Notes: generated from the letters alone by a model not told the origin. Shown: positions 29,192 to 38,559, counted from the stretch's first letter. The stretch: DNA of 64,000 nt from Timaviella obliquedivisa GSE-PSE-MK23-08B (GCA_019358855.1 JAHHII010000019.1:1-64000), one strand, 5' to 3'. A program made the numbers and translations.

Positions 29192-29665
29192 CTAAATTCT
29201 TAACGTTCCAGGCAAAAAGTCCTCATTCAGACATTCATCAGGGGTAAAGGGCGGCTCTTGAGGAAAACTACCAAGTGGTAATGCTGTTTCGTCTGAGGCT
29301 TGCTTTCGAGCATTTTGGTAGCACTCATCAAACGTTTCTTGGAAATATCTTTTCAGGCTAGGACTATCTTTGAATGTATCGTGTAGCCTAGTTCGATGCT
29401 CCCGAATTGAGCTAAGCCAGCTATTTGAATGCTTTTCAGGTTGGTACTTGCACTTCAGTAGATGCATTAACACCACACGAACATTGCTCAATAGTGCCCG
29501 TTTCTCACTGCGGCTCATGTCTTCCACTTCGTCCACTAAGTTCTCCAGGTCGATCTCTGAGTATCGCCCAGATTGCAAAAGCCGTGCAGTTTGCTCAGCC
29601 CATAAACAAAAGTCCTGATCATACAAGGATGAGACTTGGGCTTTGCTAGTTTGAGATGCTGTCAT
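29192..29665 (-). CDS. DUF29 family protein
   Basis: A 157-residue DUF29 protein, a helical family very common in cyanobacteria. Family hallmarks are SLYDQDFCLWAEQTARLLQS, DLENLVDEVEDMSRSEKRAL and LLKCKYQPEKHS. The function is unknown. It sits in the opposite orientation between the two DgcA/DgcN-like genes, so it probably entered the locus on its own; it is not evidently part of their operon. Confidence 0.85.
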   Translation of the reverse strand: MTASQTSKAQVSSLYDQDFCLWAEQTARLLQSGRYSEIDLENLVDEVEDMSRSEKRALLSNVRVVLMHLLKCKYQPEKHSNSWLSSIREHRTRLHDTFKDSPSLKRYFQETFDECYQNARKQASDETALPLGSFPQEPPFTPDECLNEDFLPGTLRI

Positions 29666-29762
29666 GACTTAAGTATCTCCTCAGATCATGGTATGCAGAG
29701 AGCCTCTACTTCATGTTCATAATAATCTATAGTTGCAATCTTCAGACTTATCCCCATTCTCT

Positions 29763-30800
29763 ATGCTGACTTCCACCGATCGCATCGCCATTTTACTCCA
29801 CGAAGGCACCCAATCGTCAAAAGGAAAAACGGGGATTTCTCTGCTGCGCTACAGCGATATGGAAATTGTGGCAGTCATCGATCAAACCTGTGCCGGACAA
29901 TCGTTACTGGCACTCACTGGCATTAACCGCAATGTGCCGATCGTGGCATCGACACGAGCAGCCTTGTCCCATCATCCGACGGTGCTGGCGATCGGCATTG
30001 CTCCTTCTGGCGGGGCATTGCCTGCCGTTTGGTTACAAGAAGTCAAGCAAGCCATTGCAGCAGGATTATCAGTCGTTAATGGATTACACACTCCTCTGGC
30101 TAATGATCCTGAACTCCAGTCTTTATTAAAGCCCCAGCAATGGATTTGGGATGTGCGGCAAGAACCCGCAGGACTCACAGTTGGCACCGGACAAGCGCGA
30201 TCGCTGCCCTGTTTGCGCGTGCTCACCGTAGGAACAGATATGAGTGTTGGCAAAATGTCTACAAGCCTAGAACTTCACAAAGCCTTCCTCGCCCGAGGCT
30301 GGCGATCGCGCTTTATCGCCACAGGACAAACCGGACTTATGCTAGGTCATGATGGCGTACCTCTAGATGCCGTGCGGATTGACTTTGCCGCAGGCGCAGT
30401 CGAGCAGGTAACAATGCGCTACGGATTTGATTACGACGTATTGCACATTGAGGGGCAAGGCTCACTGATTAACCCGGCTTCAACCGCCACACTGCCCTTA
30501 ATAAGAGGCTCTCAGCCTACCCATTTAATTTTGGTGCATCGCGCCCATCAAACCCATATTCAAAACTTTAACCATGTAGTAATTCCATCTTTGTCTAAAG
30601 TAGTTCAACTCTATGAGACTGTGGCTACCGCAGGTGGAGCATTTGCGCCTGCTAAAGTTGTGGGAATTGCCCTTAACACCTTTAATTTAAGCGAATCTGA
30701 AGCAGAAATGGCGATCGAACAAGCCCAGCTTGAAACTGGACTGCCCTGTACCGATGTGATTCGACGGGGTGCAGATCTGATTTTAGATGCAATCTTGTAA
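29763..30800 (+). CDS. DUF1611 family protein, DgcN-like D-glutamate N-acetyltransferase
   Basis: A 345-residue DUF1611 protein. The N-terminal Rossmann-like part has DRIAILLHEG and VVAVID-type strands; the C-terminal P-loop-like part shows TVGTDMSVGKMSTSLEL and HIEGQGSLINP. Family members next to dipeptide epimerases have been named DgcN and proposed to N-acetylate D-glutamate before racemisation by DgcA. I recall this assignment but cannot test it here. The frame extends to TTG 29733; ATG 29763 fits the family start. Confidence 0.75.
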   Translation: MLTSTDRIAILLHEGTQSSKGKTGISLLRYSDMEIVAVIDQTCAGQSLLALTGINRNVPIVASTRAALSHHPTVLAIGIAPSGGALPAVWLQEVKQAIAAGLSVVNGLHTPLANDPELQSLLKPQQWIWDVRQEPAGLTVGTGQARSLPCLRVLTVGTDMSVGKMSTSLELHKAFLARGWRSRFIATGQTGLMLGHDGVPLDAVRIDFAAGAVEQVTMRYGFDYDVLHIEGQGSLINPASTATLPLIRGSQPTHLILVHRAHQTHIQNFNHVVIPSLSKVVQLYETVATAGGAFAPAKVVGIALNTFNLSESEAEMAIEQAQLETGLPCTDVIRRGADLILDAIL

Positions 30801-30969
30801 TAGTTCCTAACAAAAGTAGTATTCTGATAACGAAAGTATCCCACTAACGTTCCAGAAATGTAAAAACTGACTGTCTAAACAGGGTTCTCAGTTCTGTGAA
30901 AAGATTATTGCTGCTCATCGTTTTGAGTCAGTGTGCTAGTAAAAGTGTAAAAGTCAGTAAGATCCTTCA

Positions 30970-31119
30970 GAGGATGTCTGAGAAGTATCAAAGATTCTTA
31001 CACTCGCCCCCCAACCCCCCATTTTGGGGGACTTCCGAGCCACTCCTTCTTCAAAGTCCCCCAAAATGGGGGATTTAGGGGGCGGATTGGATAGCAACCT
31101 AGACTTCTCAGACAACCTC
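30970..31119. mobile_element. MITE, TIR GAGGATGTCTGAGAAGT, target duplication TCA
   Basis: A 150 bp element with termini GAGGATGTCTGAGAAGT and the near-perfect complement ACTTCTCAGACAACCTC, flanked by TCA on both sides (30967-30969, 31120-31122). The core is a long imperfect palindrome of CCCCCCATTTTGGGGGACTT type and can form a strong hairpin. Its ends match the insertion-sequence end at 105-122. It fills the middle of the 30801-31300 gap, where I see nothing else except an AT-rich stretch before the FkbM gene. Confidence 0.85.
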
Positions 31120-31300
31120 TCAGAAAAGAAAGCATTTTTAGCCAAAGTACGAAGAGTTTGCGTAGAGACGTGCAAAAAGAATGATCTGGTATTGAGGACG
31201 ACACGGATCTCAGCCCTCACTATTCTTAAAATGTGAGAGCAATTAGAATGCTAGATATATTTCTTGCGTTCCATCTACCTCTTCCTTTACCCCAACAGCC

Positions 31301-32095
31301 ATGATTAAGAATACAATCCGCCATATGGCTCATTCATTGGGATATCGCATTTCAAAAATTTCCGACCTATCTGAACCCGCGGTCTACCCATTTATTGATA
31401 TTTTGGATCTAGTCATTCGGGATTTTTCGCGAATGAAGCCAGATGTATTTTTTATGCAAATTGGCTCCCATGATGGCAGCTTTGCCGATCCGATTCATCA
31501 TCTAGTTAAGCAACATCGCTGGCGTGGCATTTTGGTAGAACCTCAACCGCAGGTATTTCAACGATTGATGCAGAACTACCAAGGGGAAGATCAATTAATT
31601 TTTGAAAACGCGATCGTTAGCCAACAGGCAGGTGAAACAAAGTTTTATACTGTTCAGCAACGCGAGGGCATAGAACTACCGCCTTGGTTGGAACAGTCAG
31701 CAAGCCTCGATCGCCAAAAGTTATTAGGGGCACTGTTCCATTGGAGAGTCATTGAAAAGCATCCTGGCATTCCAGATGATTTTGAGTCCTTGATTAAGGA
31801 AGTTGTTTTACCGACGGTAACAGTCGAAGGGTTGTTAAGAAAACATCAGGTGCACCAGCTTGATTTATTGGTAATCGACACGATGGGACATGATTTTGAA
31901 ATCATTCGCAGTCTGCCGTTCGATCGGATTAAACCTGCCGTGATTCATTTTGAGCATTCAATCATGTCAATTCGCGATCGCAATGATTGTTTAGACTATC
32001 TTAAGGCGCAAGGCTATAAGTTAGCAAAAGTCGCAGTTGATACAATCGCTTACTTGCACGCCCCTGTTCGTCATTGGACAGCAGATCACTGGTAG
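31301..32095 (+). CDS. FkbM family methyltransferase
   Basis: A 264-residue FkbM-type SAM-dependent O-methyltransferase. Motif I is FFMQIGSHDGSFADP, then ILVEPQPQVFQRL, and LDLLVIDTMGHDFEIIRSL matches the family's central acidic motif. Such enzymes methylate hydroxyls on sugars or lipids; the substrate is unknown. It stands alone between two MITEs, each inserted in the non-coding flanks. Confidence 0.85.
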   Translation: MIKNTIRHMAHSLGYRISKISDLSEPAVYPFIDILDLVIRDFSRMKPDVFFMQIGSHDGSFADPIHHLVKQHRWRGILVEPQPQVFQRLMQNYQGEDQLIFENAIVSQQAGETKFYTVQQREGIELPPWLEQSASLDRQKLLGALFHWRVIEKHPGIPDDFESLIKEVVLPTVTVEGLLRKHQVHQLDLLVIDTMGHDFEIIRSLPFDRIKPAVIHFEHSIMSIRDRNDCLDYLKAQGYKLAKVAVDTIAYLHAPVRHWTADHW

Positions 32096-32145
32096 TCCGT
32101 TAAGCAATCAGGTAGTGCTGAATATCGTATAAAAGTTTGGCTCCC

Positions 32146-32243
32146 ATGCCCTCCTAAACTAGGGATTTGGGGTTAGGTTAAGTTGAAACGCAATGAGAGA
32201 AACCTCTCCTCCAACCCCTCTCCTGAAGGAAAGAGGTTGGCAG
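32146..32243. repeat. Interspersed repeat family B, copy 3 (inverted, diverged)
   Basis: Reverse-orientation relative of 12295-12404: AACGCAATGAGAGAAACCTC, then CCAACCCCTCTCCTGAAGGA and AGAGGTT match its left half, and ATTTGGGGTTAGG matches the right half. It lies 30 bases from the second MITE in the 32096-32602 gap, which otherwise has no recognisable gene. Confidence 0.65.
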
Positions 32244-32273
32244 AGATTCATGCTTTTATGCAGCAATGCCTAA

Positions 32274-32426
32274 GAGGATGTCTGAGAGGTATCAAAGATT
32301 TTTACACTCGCCCCCCAACCCCCCATTCTGGGGCAGGGACTTCCGAACCAATGCTCCTTCAAAGTCCCCCAGAATGAGGGATTTAGGGGCGGATCGGATA
32401 GCAATCTAGACTTCTCAGACATCCTC
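32274..32426. mobile_element. MITE, same family as 30970-31119, target duplication TAA
   Basis: A 153 bp element with termini GAGGATGTCTGAGAGGT and ACTTCTCAGACATCCTC, flanked by TAA (32271-32273, 32427-32429). The core is a diverged version of that in 30970-31119. The two copies bracket the fkbM-type gene with the same left-right orientation of core sequence. Confidence 0.85.
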
Positions 32427-32602
32427 TAAAAAGTATCTATTTGTAAATTAAATTTTGCCTCTAAGTAAACTTTTTTTGCCTGGACCCCACAGTTCTTAAA
32501 GCCTCTGTTAGCCTGCTAGATAAGACATCTTAAACAGCGGCAACTGCTAATTTAGCACGAGTCTGCCCCGTCTCGGTTATTTCTTGCCATCTGCTACAGA
32601 CT

Positions 32603-32920
32603 ATGAATCACTATTGCATAACCTGGATCGAAGATTGGTGCGCGGAAAATGGCTGGACTGATCTCTTCACACCTAACCGTAATGAGTTCTGGGCATTTCC
32701 TCCCCATGGCGTTATGCCATTGCCCATTCCCAACCAAGTTTTGAGCGTAATTAAAGAAGAGCGGGGATTGACCGTCGATGAAAAACGGTGGCGGTTAGCA
32801 GCCATTGTTAGCACTGCGATCGCCATTCTTGCCAGCTATCTCTCCCAGTGCCCTATGCCTCTAGTTGCCGCATTTATTTTTTGTGCGATCGTCGTTGCAC
32901 AGCTAGAAATTGAAGATTAA
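32603..32920 (+). CDS. Small membrane-associated protein of unknown function
   Basis: A 105-residue protein. The first ~65 residues (HYCITWIEDWCAENGWTDLF, then FWAFPPHGVMPLPIP) are soluble and aromatic-rich. One or two hydrophobic helices follow at ~68-100 (IVSTAIAILASYL, PLVAAFIFCAIVVA). I do not recognise a named family, though the pattern looks like a conserved cyanobacterial protein. It is upstream of, and in line with, the DUF4157 gene. Confidence 0.6.
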   Translation: MNHYCITWIEDWCAENGWTDLFTPNRNEFWAFPPHGVMPLPIPNQVLSVIKEERGLTVDEKRWRLAAIVSTAIAILASYLSQCPMPLVAAFIFCAIVVAQLEIED

Positions 32921-33017
32921 ATTCCGTCGCCTAAAATGCAGACCTTAGTCTACTGAAATTCCAATGCTCTTTGCAGAACATTAAGGCTTCACTGTTGTAG
33001 CGTCTTAACTAAATGCC

Positions 33018-33398
33018 ATGAGCAATCAATTTTTAGCCCAACTGTCTAAACTTCAGCAACTCCTTGCTGCTCCCAATACGCTTGGAGCCTACACTCAAGT
33101 ATTTGTCGTTACCTACAACATCATCAAAGAATCATTAGTGCTGGTGTGGTTAACACTGTGTTTGGTGCTAGTTTTATTCGACTGGATTAGCACCAGCGCT
33201 ATTTCGACAGGACAACGCTCTAAAACTTTGTTAGAAAACCTCAAACAGGTCAAGTCCGAAGAGTTTGCTTCTGAAACCGGAAAATCGATTTTGTCAGCAG
33301 GCAAAGCTGGGCTAGCCTACACCATCTCTCAAGCGAGAGATCAATTGGGGTTGTCTGAAAAGCCGTCCGAGCCTACTGTTTCGATTGCAGAAAAATAA
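33018..33398 (+). CDS. Single-pass membrane protein directly upstream of the DUF4157 gene
   Basis: A 126-residue protein with one strong membrane helix at ~40-58 (SLVLVWLTLCLVLVLFDWI), a soluble N-terminal part, and a C-terminal Lys/Ser-rich tail. No domain is recognised. The gap to the DUF4157 gene is only 12 bases, so they probably share a transcript. A role in anchoring or handling of the DUF4157 protein at a membrane is possible, but this is inference from spacing. Confidence 0.6.
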   Translation: MSNQFLAQLSKLQQLLAAPNTLGAYTQVFVVTYNIIKESLVLVWLTLCLVLVLFDWISTSAISTGQRSKTLLENLKQVKSEEFASETGKSILSAGKAGLAYTISQARDQLGLSEKPSEPTVSIAEK

Positions 33399-33410
33399 GT
33401 AACTCCGTCT

Positions 33411-35687
33411 GTGAATCCCATGAGCAAATCTTTGGGAACTCTATTGTTGAGAATTAGCATGATGCGAGGTTTTATGTCGAAGCAGCAAACTCAGAGGGCT
33501 CCAGTGACTCAGCAGATTATTTCATCGGCTCTGATTCCAATGCTTCAGCCGCGTGCATTTAGTAAAGAAGTGGACGAGACAGAAAGTCCAATCACCGCTA
33601 ATTCTCAATCTATTCTGCAAACGAAGAGCAATGGGTTATTGCTGGGGCATTCTCTTGGACGGATGAGTATGCGATCGCTCTCTCATTTACCCATTCAGCC
33701 TAAGTTAACCATTGGTAAAGTCGGTGATCCTTACGAGCAAGAAGCCGATCAAGTGGCTGCTCAGGTCGTCGCCCGTCTGCATGCGCCTCAGCCCATGAGT
33801 TTGCCTAAGCTACAGCCTAAAGCTGCTCTACACAGAAAATCGGTGAATCAGTCGGTGCAGCGATCGGCAGAACCAGAGGAGGAAGAAGAACTCCAAATGA
33901 AGCCTTTAGCCAGCTCAATCCAACGAGAGGCTGAAGAAGAGGAAGAAGAATTGCAGATGAAACCTGCGATTCAAAGGAGGTCAGATCCAGGCGGAAGGGC
34001 AGCTTCAACGGATTTAGAGTCTTCCATCAATCAAGCTCGTGGTAGCGGTCAAGGATTATCTGATTCCATTCGTGAACCAATGGAGCAGGCATTTGGTGCA
34101 AACTTCGGCAATGTAAGAATTCACACTGATTCTCAATCAGATCAACTCAATCGTTCTATCAATGCTCAAGCCTTCACAACTAAGAATGATATCTTTTTTA
34201 GCAAAGGCAAGTACGATCCGAGTTCTAAGGGCGGTCAAGAACTCCTTGCCCATGAGTTGACTCATGTAGTGCAACAAGTAGGAGCAATTCAGCGTAATCC
34301 TACACTAACATCATCCCAACCTTTAGCATTAGATGAGCTTAAGTCGGGTAGCGGAGACAAGAGAGACGAAGCCTATGAAGCAGGGGGTGGGTTTGCTGTA
34401 GGTAATACAGCAGACGCACTTGATGGACGTGCTGACTTGTTAGAGCTTTCAGAGCAAAAACCAGGAGAAGGAGAGGCTTCAACAGCAGTTGGGTTTGGCA
34501 TGGTCAATAGCTTACTAAGCCTTGGCTTTGCCCTCAAAAAATTTGGGGGTGCCAAATCGGTTGGTGACAAAGCAATGGCAGTTTTGTCTGGGGCAGGTGG
34601 TTTAGTTGGTTTAGGAGAGAAGATCACCGCAGCAGTTAAAATCGGCACAAAGGCAGATGATAAATCTGGGGTTGCCGTAGCTAGCAGTATTATGGGCACA
34701 GTGGGTCCAGGCTTTTCAACCCTGGTAGGTATCGTAGAGTCCACGTCTAAAGTTCAGGACGTGTTTAAAGAAAATGATACGAAAAACGAAACAACGTTTG
34801 AGAAAGCGATGAGCGCTGGATCTAGTGTTTTTCAAACTATCCAGTCGGGTATGACAGTAGCACAGAAAGTTCTGAGCTTAGTCGAGTCGACGGGCGGACC
34901 CGCAATGCTTCAATTCGCTCTGCCGGGAATTGGGTTAGTGGTTAGTGCTTGTCAATTAATCATGCGGGCTTACGGTATTTATAAGGCAGTGCTTAGTTAC
35001 CGAGAGATGGCTATTCAGAAAAAGAAGATGAAGGAGAATCTGAGTCGAGCCCCAGGCGCTAAACAGGTTTTTAGTAGGAATTTCTGGGGCAACACCGCAA
35101 CTGACCTAGACATGCTAGATAAGATAGTTGCTAACCCAGATGCATCTAATATTCCTGATGCCATTAAACCAGCATTGAAGGAATATCACCTAGTTCATGA
35201 AATGAAGTACATCAACCAAAAACGTATTGTGCGTGAATCAATGCTAGTGGGTGCTGAACTCATGAAGGTTGCTGGCGAAATTAGTATTATGACTGGTGCG
35301 GGTGCTGGAGTTGGTGTTGGGCTAAAAGGAGGTGCCGCAGGTATTAAAGCAGGTGCAGTTGTGGTAAGAGAAGCGAAGCAGGCATATCGTGATAATTATG
35401 ATACAGACAGTCGTAAGACTACAGCAGCGAAGCAGAAACGCCGCGTCCAACATGCTCAATTGATCTTTGACATGATTGAGCAAGCAGCAACCGAGTACAA
35501 GGCTAAACCGAGAAATGAGGCTGAGACATATGTGCAAGCTGAAGCCGACAAAATTAGCAATTATCTGATAGCGGCTGGGGTGCATAATATACCGCAGTGG
35601 TGTGGTCAGGCTAGCAAGGGATCTGACGGTTCTCAAAATGCCTTTGTTCAGATTTGTGTAGCAATGCAGAAGCGTCAATTCGGATAG
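33411..35687 (+). CDS. DUF4157 protein, candidate eCIS-associated effector
   Basis: This 758-residue protein starts at GTG 33411 (ATG 33420 possible). Residues ~96-120 (PKLTIGKVGDPYEQEADQVA) are the usual preface of the family. Residues ~155-190 repeat an acidic EEEELQMKP / IQR motif. DUF4157 spans ~205-295 and ends in the zincin-type motif HELTHVVQQ (His281, Glu282, His285). The C-terminal ~460 residues have several Gly/Ala-rich hydrophobic stretches (~390-445, ~495-525, ~620-655) that could insert in membranes. DUF4157 proteins are enriched beside extracellular contractile injection systems and are thought to be cargo. A chaperone-like gene follows ten bases later. Confidence 0.85.
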   Translation: MNPMSKSLGTLLLRISMMRGFMSKQQTQRAPVTQQIISSALIPMLQPRAFSKEVDETESPITANSQSILQTKSNGLLLGHSLGRMSMRSLSHLPIQPKLTIGKVGDPYEQEADQVAAQVVARLHAPQPMSLPKLQPKAALHRKSVNQSVQRSAEPEEEEELQMKPLASSIQREAEEEEEELQMKPAIQRRSDPGGRAASTDLESSINQARGSGQGLSDSIREPMEQAFGANFGNVRIHTDSQSDQLNRSINAQAFTTKNDIFFSKGKYDPSSKGGQELLAHELTHVVQQVGAIQRNPTLTSSQPLALDELKSGSGDKRDEAYEAGGGFAVGNTADALDGRADLLELSEQKPGEGEASTAVGFGMVNSLLSLGFALKKFGGAKSVGDKAMAVLSGAGGLVGLGEKITAAVKIGTKADDKSGVAVASSIMGTVGPGFSTLVGIVESTSKVQDVFKENDTKNETTFEKAMSAGSSVFQTIQSGMTVAQKVLSLVESTGGPAMLQFALPGIGLVVSACQLIMRAYGIYKAVLSYREMAIQKKKMKENLSRAPGAKQVFSRNFWGNTATDLDMLDKIVANPDASNIPDAIKPALKEYHLVHEMKYINQKRIVRESMLVGAELMKVAGEISIMTGAGAGVGVGLKGGAAGIKAGAVVVREAKQAYRDNYDTDSRKTTAAKQKRRVQHAQLIFDMIEQAATEYKAKPRNEAETYVQAEADKISNYLIAAGVHNIPQWCGQASKGSDGSQNAFVQICVAMQKRQFG

Positions 35688-35696
35688 GAGTAATTT

Positions 35697-36224
35697 ATGT
35701 TAGATAATCTTCATCGCCACCTTTTAGAAACTCTTAAAGACATTTTAGAAGAAAAAATGTCTTTACCCTCTGCTGTGGTAGAGCCATCAGAGACAATGCC
35801 TTTAGTTTCACTGTCTACAACTCTAGCGGCTGATCAACGAGGACGTCATCGAGAAGTTAATCATGCTTTCTTCCCTTTCTCTGAAGAGGATTTAGAGCAT
35901 ACTCTCCTACTGCAGTTCTATTTTCAACTTCCATTTTCATTATATGAAGCTCGTCTCTCGGACTTGGCTTTTTTATTGCAGGTGATTAATAACCAAATTC
36001 CGCTAGGCTGCTACAGCTTGAACACACAAGAAAAATGGGTTCAATTTCGGTATGTTACTCCCCTTCCCCACTATGCTCCTCTCAATAGTGACATGATAGG
36101 AGAAGTTATGTTGCTACTCATTGCGTTTCAAGATATGTTTCCCCCTGTAATTGAGTCGGTGAACGCAGGAGAAACATCCCTGCAGCAAGCCTTAGAAGCC
36201 ATTCACACGATAGGTTTCAATTAG
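35697..36224 (+). CDS. Small acidic protein, possible chaperone of the DUF4157 protein (YbjN/CesT-like pattern)
   Basis: A 175-residue acidic protein. It has the alternating helix/strand pattern (LLLQFYFQLPFSL, LAFLLQVINNQIPLG, WVQFRYVTPLP, LLLIAFQDMFP) seen in the YbjN and type III secretion chaperone folds. AGGAG stands six bases before ATG 35697, and the gap to the DUF4157 gene is ten bases. The chaperone idea comes from size, acidity, fold-like pattern and position; no sequence motif proves it. Confidence 0.6.
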   Translation: MLDNLHRHLLETLKDILEEKMSLPSAVVEPSETMPLVSLSTTLAADQRGRHREVNHAFFPFSEEDLEHTLLLQFYFQLPFSLYEARLSDLAFLLQVINNQIPLGCYSLNTQEKWVQFRYVTPLPHYAPLNSDMIGEVMLLLIAFQDMFPPVIESVNAGETSLQQALEAIHTIGFN

Positions 36225-36264
36225 TGTCATCGGTTGAAAGCTCTGAATGACTGCTAGGAATCAA

Positions 36265-38289
36265 TTAAACCCAGCCTTTCACTCCTACATCGGTGAAAGG
36301 TTTTTCCATTTTAATATGCTCACTCCGGGCTGCTTCTAAAATATGTTTCATCTGCAAAGTTTCGTTTGCCTCTGCTGCTAAAAACGCCGCATTTAAAGCA
36401 ATGCTGCGAATATTGCCCCCTGCAACGCTGAGTTTAGCAAGCTTTACTGGATCTAGCCCCATTGTTGGCGTTTCTGCTGGAAAAATTCGTCGCCAAAGTT
36501 CGGCGCGTTGGGTAGGGTCGGGAAAAGGAAAGTTGAGAATAAATCGAATCCGCCGCATAAACGCTTGGTCGATCGCCCCTTTCAAGTTCGTTGTCAACAC
36601 TGATAACCCCCGATAATCCTCCATCCGTTGCAGTAAATAATTAATCTCCATGTTGGCGTGGCGATCGTGGGAATCTTTGACCTCCGAGCGTTTTCCAAAC
36701 AAAGAATCCGCTTCATCAAATAAAAGAATGACACCGCCCGTTTCTGCCGCATCAAACACTCGTCCTAAGTTTTTTTCTGTCTCGCCAATATATTTACTGA
36801 CGATCGCACTTAAATCAATGCGATACAGATCTAAATTCAATTCATTTGCCAATACTTCTGCCGCCATGGTTTTTCCGGTGCCACTGCTTCCTGAAAACAG
36901 GGCACTAATGCCTAAACCACGCTGACTTTTTTTGCCAAAACCCCATTCCTGATAAACCTTAATTCGCTGTCTAAGCTGCAAAGAAATACTGTGCAGCACC
37001 TGTAGTTCTAAATCAGGCAAAACTAAATCGTCCCAACCCACACTCGACTCAACCCGATCTGCCAATTCATCCAAGCGAGGGCGCGCCTGGGTTCGGCAAA
37101 GATTCCATAGCGCCCTCGGCAGAGATTGAGGGTCGCAAGGCTGTTTTTGAAGCTGCTGCACCTTGCTCCCTAGAGTACGGATGGTCGGAGCACTCAGGTT
37201 AAAGTAAGAGATTAAATACGCCACTGATTTTTCTAGACCTATCGAAGACTCTCCCAATGCCTGTTGCCAAAGCTGCTGCTGTTCATCAGAGGTGGGAGTT
37301 TTGACGATAAACGTGACGAAAGGACGAGAGGCTTGACGACGGCGATCGCGGCTCAACAGCATTACCGGAGCAGCAATAGTTTCTAGCAGGTGAGAAATGG
37401 CATTGTCTAACCGAGGTTCAGTCGTAGTTGTGTCTGACCATTCCAGCACTAACGTCGTTTGGTTAAGCCGATATTCTCGTTCCCATAGGCACTTTAATAA
37501 ATTGAGATTCGTTAAATCGACAGGCAATAAATCTGCTGATACCGCGTAAGGCGTAAGATTCAGACTGGTGCAAGTGAGGGCGGCGATCGCCCGTTGGTTC
37601 GCCAAGTCGCTGCCACACAGTTGCAGAACAGGCAAAACCTCGTTAGCTTGAGAAACCGCGTACCAAGTAGTTGCCGCTTCTTCTGCTAACTGTTGATGGC
37701 TAAGAACCAAAGACTCCGGAGCATTTAACGGAGTTGCCATCCCCATTAAATGCTCACTTAAATGACGATTACCTAATAGATAGTGAAGAATTTGTTCATC
37801 TATTCGCACAGGACTATGGGTAAGCGCATTCCCAGAACCAATCTCGATCAACTTCCAGCGCCGTAAAGGACGCTCTGGCGACAATGCCATCCATTCCGGT
37901 TGGGGCGACAGAGCAAGTGCTAAACCCAGGGTGGCATAAGTTCGCTGAGGATTACCGTGGGCAGTGGCACAAAGATTAGCAAAGTCGGATTCCACCTCAA
38001 CTCCGGCACACAGTAACAGCAAATCCTGCTCAAAATCAGATAGCCCAAAGATCTGCCGCAATTGATCAAGGGCAAAAGCAGCAGAGATTGAGGGAGCCGC
38101 CCTGGGAAAGGCGATCGCCCCTAAAGAATCTGTACTTTGGATTTGCTGATTTAACTGCTGACGCAGCCGCTCAATGTGTGCGCTTAAATATTGCTGATTT
38201 TCCTGATACCAATTTGTGGTGCTGTCAATTAACACATTACAAGCTCGTGACGTGATTACTGCGACAGAGATAAGTGACTTACCCCCCAA
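36265..38289 (-). CDS. eCIS-type AAA+ ATPase (Afp15/Pvc15-like)
   Basis: A 674-residue protein. The C-terminal AAA+ module has Walker A GSSGTGKT (467-474), Walker B VILLFDEAD (~520-528), MRRIRFILNFPFP as arginine-finger region, and GGNIRSIALNAAF as sensor 2. The N-terminal ~430 residues contain a degenerate ATPase-like region, as in Afp15/Pvc15 relatives. In contractile injection systems this ATPase helps assembly or cargo loading. The start is TTG 38289, overlapping the end of the small gene by 11 bases; GTG at residue 19 is an alternative. Confidence 0.85.
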   Translation of the reverse strand: MGGKSLISVAVITSRACNVLIDSTTNWYQENQQYLSAHIERLRQQLNQQIQSTDSLGAIAFPRAAPSISAAFALDQLRQIFGLSDFEQDLLLLCAGVEVESDFANLCATAHGNPQRTYATLGLALALSPQPEWMALSPERPLRRWKLIEIGSGNALTHSPVRIDEQILHYLLGNRHLSEHLMGMATPLNAPESLVLSHQQLAEEAATTWYAVSQANEVLPVLQLCGSDLANQRAIAALTCTSLNLTPYAVSADLLPVDLTNLNLLKCLWEREYRLNQTTLVLEWSDTTTTEPRLDNAISHLLETIAAPVMLLSRDRRRQASRPFVTFIVKTPTSDEQQQLWQQALGESSIGLEKSVAYLISYFNLSAPTIRTLGSKVQQLQKQPCDPQSLPRALWNLCRTQARPRLDELADRVESSVGWDDLVLPDLELQVLHSISLQLRQRIKVYQEWGFGKKSQRGLGISALFSGSSGTGKTMAAEVLANELNLDLYRIDLSAIVSKYIGETEKNLGRVFDAAETGGVILLFDEADSLFGKRSEVKDSHDRHANMEINYLLQRMEDYRGLSVLTTNLKGAIDQAFMRRIRFILNFPFPDPTQRAELWRRIFPAETPTMGLDPVKLAKLSVAGGNIRSIALNAAFLAAEANETLQMKHILEAARSEHIKMEKPFTDVGVKGWV

Positions 38290-38548
38290 CCTCTTGAATC
38301 AAATTTTCTAGATACGTCACTGCTTCATTAGGAGAGATGGTCACCACTTTGCCCTGATGCAACAACTCATACTGTCCGCCATGATGTCCATGTCCAGCAA
38401 TAAGACCTAAGCTAATGGCTTTATTACCCAAATCATTTAATTGATTCAAGCCAATCGATTCCAGTTCTAAGTTCATTCGATTTCCAAGCAGTTGTTCATC
38501 CATATTTGGATTTTCCATGTTGGGATCTTCCATGTTTTGCTCTTCCAC
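38279..38548 (-). CDS. Small acidic protein between DUF4255 and ATPase genes
   Basis: An 89-residue protein. The N-terminus repeats a short motif (NMEDPNMENPNMDEQ). The middle has a His/Gly-rich turn (AGHGHHGGQYELL), and the C-terminus is a helix. No family is recognised. The gene starts 11 bases after the DUF4255 gene and overlaps the ATPase start by 11 bases, so it is part of the operon and may be a structural or adaptor component. Confidence 0.65.
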   Translation of the reverse strand: MEEQNMEDPNMENPNMDEQLLGNRMNLELESIGLNQLNDLGNKAISLGLIAGHGHHGGQYELLHQGKVVTISPNEAVTYLENLIQEVGG

Positions 38549-38559
38549 GTTTCGCTCCT

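Noticed and set aside
35322-35678. 118-codon frame on the - strand within the DUF4157 gene
   Set aside because: Hydrophobic shadow of the Gly/Ala-rich C-terminus; no start signal or family pattern.
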